Origin: Flavobacteriaceae bacterium UBA1903
GTDB lineage: Bacteria; Bacteroidota; Bacteroidia; Flavobacteriales; Flavobacteriaceae
Assembly (NCBI GenBank): GCA_002337605.1
Contig: DDGL01000002.1
Span: 13,841-77,840 of the forward strand
Direction: 5' to 3'
DNA length: 64,000 bases
The notes beneath the pieces were generated by a model that saw only the letters and a list, made by a program, of their open reading frames with translations, was not told where the DNA came from and made no database searches. Positions 57,528 through 64,000 of the stretch are shown in pieces (position 1 is the stretch's first letter; each line of letters opens with the position of its first letter). The translations under genes and the position numbers were made by a program.

Positions 57528-59446
57528 TTTACGACGTCAAATTGAAGTTCTTTGTTATACTGCAAAATATACATTGCTTTGTTTGCGTAGCCAGATGAGG
57601 CTTGTGGCTGGTATCTGAATTTACTTTCAATATATTCAGTTTCAAATTCACCATTGGTTTCGTTATACAGATCTTCCGAAGACCCCAGGCGTAATAACAC
57701 ATCGTAGGTTACATCAAAACCTCTAACAGCGTATTTATTAGGCAGTACACCATATTTATTTCTGTAACTAATTAAGAATGCATCCTTCTCGTCATAATTA
57801 TAGCTCTTACTCACAGCAGGGAAAGTTAACCCCAAGCGCGCCAGATTCATATTGCTTATATCATCAAAATCGTATGCTTTATTTTTATCCAGGGTAAACA
57901 TTCTGAGGTTGTAATCGTTAGGCATTCCATTTAAAATAGTTACCACATTACTCAAGATTACAGGATCTACTGTTTCTACAATTACCCAGTTATCTGCCGT
58001 ACCCTTTGCCATGTGTTTATCAATATCACCTACATATAAAAATCCTTTGTCTCTTGGCGTAATTATTTTTACAGAAGGGATAGCAGCAACAATTTTACTT
58101 TTCTGCTTAGCTCTTTTAGCATCTGAAATTAACACGACATTTTTTCCTGCGCTGTTTTCTTTTAACCATTGCAGCATACCATTCTCCAGTAGTTCTTCTG
58201 AAGGTAGCGTCTGGAATACATTGCCCATAGCTCTTATAGTTCTATTGCTTAACGGGGAAAAAACCGGTACATCGCTCCTGCTTAGAGCTGAAGATGCCTT
58301 CTCCACATTATTACTAAGTAACGGACCAATCACAGCATCCATACTGCTTACATTGTTATTTGAAATAATACTACTCACTTTAGACCCGTTGGCTTCCGTA
58401 TCAAAAACATTTAATGTAACCGAAACTCCTTTATCTTTCGCAAATTCTGCGGCTAATAAAGCACCACTATAAAAATCTAAAGCAATGCGCATGGTTCGCT
58501 CCTTTTGAAGCACATCTGCATTGTTCACAGAATCTACCGAGGCTCTGTTCAGCATAAAAGGAAGCATTAAAGCGATCTTTTTATCGCTTTTATTACTGAG
58601 TTTGTTTTCAAGATCTACTTCAGAGATATCTTCTGATGAAATTAATTCACCATCCTTTGGAAGTTTTAAAATCATCCCTTCTTTCAGACCATCTTTTGCA
58701 TAGGGGTTTAAGGCGACAATTGCTTCTTCGGTCAAACCAAACTTCACTTTTAAACGGTAAAAGCCTTCTTTGGGTTGTACCTCGTATAAGGTGTATTTTT
58801 CAGTATCTACCGCTTCAGAAGACACTTTCTTTTCGGGAACATTCAGTTTAGTGTTTACGGGTAAATTTTCTCCCAAACCAGGATTCATGGCATCGAGTTC
58901 GGCTACTGTAATGCCGTACATTCTTGCGATTCCAAATTTTGTTTCCTTTGGTTTTACAGTATATGTAGCTGTAGTATTTTCTTCTGAAGTGTTATCAGAA
59001 GTTGCTGTGGTATTTTCAGAAGACCCTGTTTTTAGAATAGGGATTCGCAGTTTTTCGCCCTTCTTAACTTGTTGAGCATACAGCTGTTTATTATATTTTT
59101 TAAGATCATCAATAGAAACACCGTATTGCTGAGATATGCTGAAAAGCGTCTCCTTACGTTTTACTCTGTGCATTTTAAATGAAACATTCCCAGTGCTGGA
59201 AATAACTTCCGCAGAAGGAATTACCAATACAGAATTCACTTTTACCCCGTCACGGGCATCTGGATTGAGTGCATAAATTGCTTCAGTCGTTGTGCTATAC
59301 TGTTTCGCAATACTGAAAACAGTCTCACCTTTTGCCACTTTATGGCTCTTGTACGTCTCTTGTGCTGGGGATGATAGCGCATCGCAACTCACTAATATAA
59401 AGCTTGCAATGGCAATAAAGAGGATATATTTCAATGTTTGAATCAA
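57524..59446 (-). CDS. LysM-repeat lipoprotein with periplasmic-binding-protein-like domain
   Basis: 640 residues starting at a TTG, with a lipobox FILVSC (about Cys21). Four LysM domains (about 33-75, 92-135, 160-200 and 215-260; repeated VKPKETKFGIARMYGITV-type text) bind peptidoglycan-type glycans. From about 290 to 640 the protein matches the type 1 periplasmic-binding-protein fold, as in LivJ and LpoA (KKIALMLPFMLN; VSVTLNVFDTEAN; DAVIGPLLSNNV). This domain set suggests a cell-wall-anchored sensor or regulator of peptidoglycan synthesis; LpoA in E. coli is a functional parallel only. It lies 85 bases after guaA and overlaps the OsmC gene by four bases. Confidence 0.85.
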   Translation of the reverse strand: MIQTLKYILFIAIASFILVSCDALSSPAQETYKSHKVAKGETVFSIAKQYSTTTEAIYALNPDARDGVKVNSVLVIPSAEVISSTGNVSFKMHRVKRKETLFSISQQYGVSIDDLKKYNKQLYAQQVKKGEKLRIPILKTGSSENTTATSDNTSEENTTATYTVKPKETKFGIARMYGITVAELDAMNPGLGENLPVNTKLNVPEKKVSSEAVDTEKYTLYEVQPKEGFYRLKVKFGLTEEAIVALNPYAKDGLKEGMILKLPKDGELISSEDISEVDLENKLSNKSDKKIALMLPFMLNRASVDSVNNADVLQKERTMRIALDFYSGALLAAEFAKDKGVSVTLNVFDTEANGSKVSSIISNNNVSSMDAVIGPLLSNNVEKASSALSRSDVPVFSPLSNRTIRAMGNVFQTLPSEELLENGMLQWLKENSAGKNVVLISDAKRAKQKSKIVAAIPSVKIITPRDKGFLYVGDIDKHMAKGTADNWVIVETVDPVILSNVVTILNGMPNDYNLRMFTLDKNKAYDFDDISNMNLARLGLTFPAVSKSYNYDEKDAFLISYRNKYGVLPNKYAVRGFDVTYDVLLRLGSSEDLYNETNGEFETEYIESKFRYQPQASSGYANKAMYILQYNKELQFDVVK

Positions 59447-59531
59447 GGTTTTTTCTTTTTCCTAAAAATACGGATAAAGCAGGTTTGTTCTTCTTAAAAT
59501 ATGATTAAAGTTGCACGTAGTGTGCCACAAG

Positions 59532-61061
59532 TTATTCCCATTCAATAGTCGCGGGTGGTTTGCTACTTATATCATACACTACTCTATTAACGCCTTTTAC
59601 TCGGTTTATTATATGATTACTGGTTTCCTGTAAAAATTCGTAGGGTAAATTTACCCAGTCTGCAGTCATCCCATCGGTACTTTCTACAGCTCGCAGGGCG
59701 ACTACTTTTTCGTAGGTACGCTCGTCTCCCATTACGCCTACGCTTTGTACTGGTAATAAAATAGCTCCTGCCTGCCATACTTTATCGTATAAATCCCATT
59801 TGCGGAGTCCTTCAATAAAAATAGCATCTACCTCCTGTAAAACACGTACTTTTTCAGCAGTGATATCCCCTAATATTCTAATGGCTAATCCTGGTCCTGG
59901 AAAAGGATGACGTCCCAATAGTTTTTTATCGATGCCCAATTGTGCTCCCACACGTCGTACTTCATCTTTAAAAAGCATTCGTAAAGGCTCTACAATTTTA
60001 AGCTTCATAAAATCTGGTAAGCCACCTACGTTGTGATGACTCTTTATAGTTACGGAAGGACCGTTTACCGAAACACTTTCAATAACATCTGGATAAATAG
60101 TTCCTTGTGCCAGGTAGGTCACATCGGTTATTTCGTGGGCTTCGTCATCAAAAACTTCGATAAAGGTACCCCCAATTGCCTTACGTTTTTCTTCAGGGTC
60201 AGATTTTCCAGCTAGTGCTGTTAAAAAACGTTCGGAAGAATCTACTCCTTTTACGTTTAAGCCCATGTCTTTATATTGTTCCAAAACACTGTCGAATTCA
60301 TTTTTTCGAAGCAGGCCGTTGTTCACAAAAATGCAATACAGGTTTTTTCCAATGGCTTTGTGTAATAATACCGCAGCTACTGTAGAATCTACACCACCGC
60401 TTAACCCTAATACTACTTTATCCAGTCCAATTTTTGTTTTTAATTCTGCTACCGTAGTTTCTGCAAAAGCGGCAGGTGTCCAGGTTTGCTCCACCCCTGC
60501 CATTTTTACTAAAAAGTTTTCCAGCAGCATTTTTCCGTGTGTAGAATGGTATACTTCTGGGTGAAACTGAATAGCATAGGTTTCTTCGCCTTCAATTTTA
60601 TAGGCTGCATTCATCACATCGGCTGTGCTTGCCAGACGTACTCCGTTTTCGGGAAGTTTTGCGATAGTATCACTATGGCTCATCCATACCTGTGTGTCTT
60701 CTGGTATACCTTTAAATAAGGGTTCACCATCTTTAATCATTGACAGTTTTGCACGTCCATACTCACGCAGGTTAGACGGTTCTACACTTCCACCACCAAA
60801 ATGTGCTAAATATTGAGCACCATAACATACTCCCAATAAAGGTAATTTTCCTTTAATATTGGAAAGGTCAGGATGTGCCGCATCTTCATTTCTAACAGAA
60901 AGCGGACTTCCGGAAAGAATCACAGCTTTAAAGCCGGAAAGGTCTTTAGGAATGTTGTGGTATGGATGAATCTCGCAGTAGATATTAAGTTCTCTTACAC
61001 GTCTTGCGATAAGCTGTGTATACTGCGAGCCGAAGTCTAGGATAAGGACGTTGTTTTGCAT
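59532..61061 (-). CDS. guaA: GMP synthase (glutamine-hydrolysing)
   Basis: 509 residues from the ATG at 61061. The longer frame starting at 61094 begins upstream of the -7 box TATTTTTG (61065-61072), so it is rejected. The amidotransferase domain has GVCYGAQ (nucleophile Cys79) and IQFHPEVYHS. The ATP-pyrophosphatase domain has GLSGGVDST, and the C-terminal dimer domain ends RVVYDISSKPPATIEWE. It converts XMP to GMP with glutamine and ATP. The box is three bases from the start codon, so the mRNA may be leaderless. A 14-bp inverted repeat lies in its upstream region. Confidence 0.97.
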   Translation of the reverse strand: MQNNVLILDFGSQYTQLIARRVRELNIYCEIHPYHNIPKDLSGFKAVILSGSPLSVRNEDAAHPDLSNIKGKLPLLGVCYGAQYLAHFGGGSVEPSNLREYGRAKLSMIKDGEPLFKGIPEDTQVWMSHSDTIAKLPENGVRLASTADVMNAAYKIEGEETYAIQFHPEVYHSTHGKMLLENFLVKMAGVEQTWTPAAFAETTVAELKTKIGLDKVVLGLSGGVDSTVAAVLLHKAIGKNLYCIFVNNGLLRKNEFDSVLEQYKDMGLNVKGVDSSERFLTALAGKSDPEEKRKAIGGTFIEVFDDEAHEITDVTYLAQGTIYPDVIESVSVNGPSVTIKSHHNVGGLPDFMKLKIVEPLRMLFKDEVRRVGAQLGIDKKLLGRHPFPGPGLAIRILGDITAEKVRVLQEVDAIFIEGLRKWDLYDKVWQAGAILLPVQSVGVMGDERTYEKVVALRAVESTDGMTADWVNLPYEFLQETSNHIINRVKGVNRVVYDISSKPPATIEWE

Positions 61062-61064
61062 CCG

Positions 61065-61072
61065 CAAAAATA
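61065..61072 (-). promoter_or_regulatory. -7 box of guaA
   Basis: TATTTTTG on the minus strand, three bases before the ATG at 61061. Confidence 0.65.
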
Positions 61073-61087
61073 CTATTTCAATATAAT

Positions 61088-61122
61088 TTTTCATATAAAA
61101 AATGATGCTTTTTATATGAAAA
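61088..61122. promoter_or_regulatory. 14-bp inverted repeat upstream of guaA
   Basis: TTTTCATATAAAAA (61088-61101) pairs perfectly with TTTTTATATGAAAA (61109-61122) around ATGATGC. It overlaps the expected -33 region of the guaA promoter and lies between the bshC stop and guaA start. It may be an operator for a dimeric regulator or a weak AT-rich terminator of bshC. Confidence 0.5.
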
Positions 61123-61195
61123 TTAATTCAGAAACCTTTTAGCAAGAAGTTTGTTGAGAGTTGTACGAAATAAAAGAATATAAAAAATTGTGAGT

Positions 61196-62791
61196 TTATA
61201 ATTCCAACACGGTAAACGTTAATTCTAACGGGGTAAGTTCGCTTTTAAGTTTAGTTAGCAACCTGTCCCCATACGTAAGATAATACTCAGAAAAATTAGT
61301 ATTTCGTTCTTGTAAACTTTGCTTGGGAAAAAGCTGATCCTGAATAGCGGTTAAGCGTTCTAGCTGGTCTGAAAGCTTTCGCTTCTGTGCTTTTAACAGG
61401 CGTTTTTCCAGATTATCCAACCCGTTTAACTGTTTTTTTTCCTGTGCCCCCACAGCTCCAATAAAGGACGCATCGGTTTCTTTAGCTAATTTGTAAAGAT
61501 CTTTGAATTGCTGCTGCAAATGTTCTCGTTGTTTAGTAAAGTCAATATCAATTTTTGAGATCTGATGCGTAAAATCTGTTTTTAAATCGGCTTGCTTTTG
61601 GAACAATCGTTTTATCGAAACTTCCAGTTTATCCAGTTTTTCTGAAACTTTCTCTGGAACTAGCAATACAGAATTACGCAGTAATAATATAGGAAAAGAA
61701 ACGTCCACAGCTTCAAAATAATCCTTTAACTGAAACCAGTACGCCAGCTCCCCACCGCCACCAACATAGCAAAGGTTCGGCAAAATCACTTCCTGATAGA
61801 GTGGACGCAGCAATGCATTAGGAGAAAAACGTTCCGGGTGTTCTTGCAATTCCCTGAATAGCTCTTCCTTAGTAAAAACCAGGTCAGTTTCATTTACAAA
61901 GAACTTTCCTTCAGCCTCTACAATGCGTTCCCGCAACCCTTCAGTTAAATAAAACAAATTAATCTCACGTGGATGTACTTGTTCGTTGTAGTCTAAATCT
62001 AAAAGTTTTTCTGTGGTTTCGGTCACTTTTTTATGGGACAGATTTTCGGAAAGTTCCTTTTCAGCATAAGGAATAAATTGTTTTTTCAGTTCAGCATCAT
62101 TTCCATCAATAATAACTAACCCGTATTCCTTAAAAAGTTCGTTTCCCAGGTAGCGGGTAGCGTCTGCCAGGTTTTTATGTTTTGTATAGGCTTCAGTGAA
62201 TAATTGCTGCAAGCGTTTCCCATGTTCGCTTTGACCGAAAGCTTTTTCAACTTCTCTGGCAACTTCAGCCAATCCTTCAGTAGAAAAATCGCCTACTGCC
62301 CCACCATCGGGTCTATTCCATACTATCTTTTTATCTTCAAAATTGAAGTAATTTATTTCCTCAAAATCGTGATCTTCGGTTGCCATCCAGTACACGGGAA
62401 TAAAATGATGTTCAGGATATTCAGCATTTAATTGTTCTGAAAGATTGATCACTGAAAAAATCTTATATAAAAAATACAAGGGGCCGGTAAAAAGATTCAG
62501 CTGGTGTCCGGTTGTAATGGTAAAGGTATTTTCTTCGGATAAGGAGGTAATATTTTTTTGTGTCTCTTCTGAAACTGTAAAACCAGTGTACTGGTGCTGA
62601 AGTTGTTCCCTCAGTGAAATTCTTGACTGCAATCGTACTGATACTTTCTTGTCTTTTAACTGGGCTTTAAAGTTTTGTAATTTTGGTAACCTTCCGTAAA
62701 AATCTTTCAATTCCGGTTTTTCTGCCAGGTAATCGCACATTAATTGAGAAAAGTAGCCTGTTTCGTTATACGGAATAGTAGATTTTGACAT
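61196..62791 (-). CDS. bshC: Bacillithiol biosynthesis cysteine-adding enzyme BshC
   Basis: 531 residues, full length for BshC. The N-terminal half has TTGHQLNLFTGPLYFLYKIFSVINL (about 95-119) and FIPVYWMATEDHDFEEINYF (about 133-152), the two most conserved stretches. The middle holds PNALLRPLYQEVILPNLCYVGGGGELAYW. A long coiled-coil (about 395-500) and a C-terminal domain follow. The enzyme joins cysteine to glucosaminyl-malate, the last step of bacillithiol synthesis. BshA and BshB are not in the window. Its -7 box is 62814-62821. Confidence 0.95.
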   Translation of the reverse strand: MSKSTIPYNETGYFSQLMCDYLAEKPELKDFYGRLPKLQNFKAQLKDKKVSVRLQSRISLREQLQHQYTGFTVSEETQKNITSLSEENTFTITTGHQLNLFTGPLYFLYKIFSVINLSEQLNAEYPEHHFIPVYWMATEDHDFEEINYFNFEDKKIVWNRPDGGAVGDFSTEGLAEVAREVEKAFGQSEHGKRLQQLFTEAYTKHKNLADATRYLGNELFKEYGLVIIDGNDAELKKQFIPYAEKELSENLSHKKVTETTEKLLDLDYNEQVHPREINLFYLTEGLRERIVEAEGKFFVNETDLVFTKEELFRELQEHPERFSPNALLRPLYQEVILPNLCYVGGGGELAYWFQLKDYFEAVDVSFPILLLRNSVLLVPEKVSEKLDKLEVSIKRLFQKQADLKTDFTHQISKIDIDFTKQREHLQQQFKDLYKLAKETDASFIGAVGAQEKKQLNGLDNLEKRLLKAQKRKLSDQLERLTAIQDQLFPKQSLQERNTNFSEYYLTYGDRLLTKLKSELTPLELTFTVLEL

Positions 62792-62813
62792 AGCGTTTTT
62801 CAGAAGATTTATT

Positions 62814-62821
62814 CAAAAATA
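62814..62821 (-). promoter_or_regulatory. -7 box of bshC
   Basis: TATTTTTG on the minus strand, 22 bases before the ATG at 62791. Confidence 0.55.
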
Positions 62822-62953
62822 CAGGATAATTAAGAATTCAGGATTTTTCAGAAGCAATTTGGCAAAAAATTAGGAGTAGCAAAACAGTTCAAGAAATAAT
62901 TTGGAATTTGGAACCTGTCTGTCTTTAAATCTATAAAATTGTCAGTAGGCAGT

Positions 62954-62982
62954 TTTGATAGTTGGAATTTCTATTATCTTTA
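62954..62982 (+). promoter_or_regulatory. Promoter of the M14 peptidase gene
   Basis: TTTG at 62954-62957 and TATCTTTA at 62975-62982 are separated by 17 bases, fitting the Bacteroidota promoter layout with one mismatch at the last base of the -7 box. The ATG lies 24 bases further on. Confidence 0.6.
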
Positions 62983-63006
62983 GCCATCAAAATTAAATAC
63001 CCTATA

Positions 63007-64000
63007 ATGTTGAAAAACCTTACGCTCGTTTTCCTGTTTATTTCAATCACACTTAATGCCCAACTAAAATCCCCAGCCGATTTCCTGGGCTACGAAGTGG
63101 GCACACAATTTTCCCGCCACGCAGATGTGGTAACCTATTTTGAACACGTTGCCGCCAATAGCAATATGGTGACTTACGATATCTACGGAAAAACAAACGA
63201 GCGCAGACCACTTACCTATGCAGTGGTTTCTTCCCCGCAAAACATTGCCAACATAGATCAGATTAGAAAAGATAATTTAAAAAATATTGGGTTAGAAAAT
63301 GGCAGTGCGAGTCCGCAAACCGCTATTGTCTGGCTTAGCTATAACGTACACGGAAATGAAGCTTCCAGCACCGAAGCTGCTATGAGCACGCTCTACAAGC
63401 TTATTACCGAAAAACAAGACTGGCTACAAAATACAGTTGTAATTATAGACCCCTGTGTAAACCCAGATGGTCGCGACCGCTACGCCAACTGGTATAACCA
63501 GGTAAAAGCAACCCCTTACAATGCTAAGCAAGCTGCCATAGAACACAACGAACCCTGGCCAGGTGGAAGACCCAATCATTATTTATTTGACCTTAACCGT
63601 GACTGGGCGTGGGCCACACAAGTGGAAACGCAGCAGCGCTTGGAGGTATACAACCAATGGATGCCTCATATTCATGTCGATTTTCACGAGCAGGGAATTA
63701 ATGAACCGTATTACTTTGCGCCAGCTGCAGAGCCTTTTCATGAGATTATTAGTCCGTTTCAGCGTGATTTCCAGACGGAAATTGGTAAAAACCACGCCAA
63801 GTATTTTGATGCAGAAGGCTGGTTGTTTTTTACACGGGAGCGTTTCGATTTACTGTATCCAAGTTATGGAGACACCTACCCCACTTTTATGGGCGCTATT
63901 GGAATGACCTATGAGCAAGCAGGCCACGGAAGAGCTGGGCTAGGGATTAATACCGATGAAGGTTTCGAATTAACTTTAGTAGATCGTGTAGCACACCATA
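63007..64000 (+). CDS. Secreted M14 zinc carboxypeptidase, cut by the window end
   Basis: At least 331 residues, with no stop before the window ends. A signal peptide (about 1-19, ISITLNAQ) precedes the M14 domain. The zinc motif is NVHGNEASS (HxxE with His and Glu ligands, about 114-122), followed by PCVNPDGRDRYA and NRDWAWATQVETQQ. HVDFHEQG lies near 222-229 and supplies the further His. The domain continues MTYEQAGHGRAG (about 305), resembling the end of the active-site region. It is a periplasmic or secreted peptidase, substrate unknown. Flavobacterial homologues of this type are about 800-850 residues (from memory), so most of the C-terminal part is missing. Confidence 0.88.
   Translation, partial: MLKNLTLVFLFISITLNAQLKSPADFLGYEVGTQFSRHADVVTYFEHVAANSNMVTYDIYGKTNERRPLTYAVVSSPQNIANIDQIRKDNLKNIGLENGSASPQTAIVWLSYNVHGNEASSTEAAMSTLYKLITEKQDWLQNTVVIIDPCVNPDGRDRYANWYNQVKATPYNAKQAAIEHNEPWPGGRPNHYLFDLNRDWAWATQVETQQRLEVYNQWMPHIHVDFHEQGINEPYYFAPAAEPFHEIISPFQRDFQTEIGKNHAKYFDAEGWLFFTRERFDLLYPSYGDTYPTFMGAIGMTYEQAGHGRAGLGINTDEGFELTLVDRVAHH

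Noticed and set aside
61062..61094. Longer guaA frame
   Set aside because: The -7 box 61065-61072 is inside it; MQNNVLILDFGSQYT at 61061 is the family's normal beginning.
1..64000. CRISPR arrays, tRNA, rRNA, phage genes or insertion sequences
   Set aside because: No regularly spaced repeats, cloverleaf sequences, rRNA-like stretches, transposases or phage structural genes were found.

Overview
The window is chromosomal DNA of a member of the Flavobacteriaceae (Bacteroidota), probably marine. The genus cannot be named from the sequence. Supporting evidence: low GC; almost no Shine-Dalgarno sites; many start codons preceded by the Bacteroidota -7 promoter box TAnnTTTG; a subtilase with a type IX secretion (T9SS) C-terminal sorting domain; a SusC-like outer-membrane receptor; a fused CcsB-CcsA; BshC of bacillithiol synthesis; and lineage-typical families (DUF6090, DUF3810, bacterial GH3, YwqK-type MORN protein). 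There are no rRNA or tRNA genes, CRISPR arrays, phages or transposases. The window ends inside an M14 peptidase gene.

Layout. (1) 1-5.9 kb is an accessory, AT-rich array of short same-strand genes: three DUF6090 paralogues, an orphan GAF histidine kinase, a propeller lipoprotein and a small four-helix membrane protein. Shared DNA lies at their borders: a 61-bp identical block across two DUF6090 starts, a 26-bp repeat after two DUF6090 stops, and a related 135-152-bp intergenic element used twice. (2) 6.0-31.2 kb is mostly housekeeping: uvrB, rluF, sucC, pepD, fumC, an Hsp20, membrane proteins, two amidohydrolase-like proteins, an ArsC-type reductase, a TonB-dependent receptor and a 7TM regulator. 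(3) 31.3-44.7 kb holds the 1072-residue CcsBA fusion (minus strand), then a plus-strand run: Rossmann/DUF2520, kdsC, UbiA prenyltransferase, GNAT, Maf, lipoprotein, MscS channel, PIG-L deacetylase, a 42-residue membrane protein, a sodium:solute symporter and a START protein. (4) 44.7-53.4 kb is a minus-strand block: pyrG, yidC, MORN protein, mnmA, secreted subtilase, FabK/nitronate monooxygenase-like enzyme and a 54-residue membrane protein. (5) 53.4-64 kb contains YhcH, a secreted unknown, ABM and GlcG genes, then the minus-strand run bshC, guaA, LysM lipoprotein, OsmC, DUF922, DUF3820, and the start of a secreted M14 peptidase.

Points to note. Several start codons were moved downstream of the longest open frame because the -7 box lies inside or just before the longer frame (fumC, guaA, ccsBA, the TerB-like gene). 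In at least four genes the gap from box to start codon is only 3-7 bases, implying leaderless or nearly leaderless mRNAs. A dispersed palindromic repeat (core TCGACTGCGCTC) occurs at three intergenic sites, and a copy appears to be absorbed in frame into mnmA. Three genes of 42-57 codons are added. The least explained part is the DUF6090 array at the left edge.
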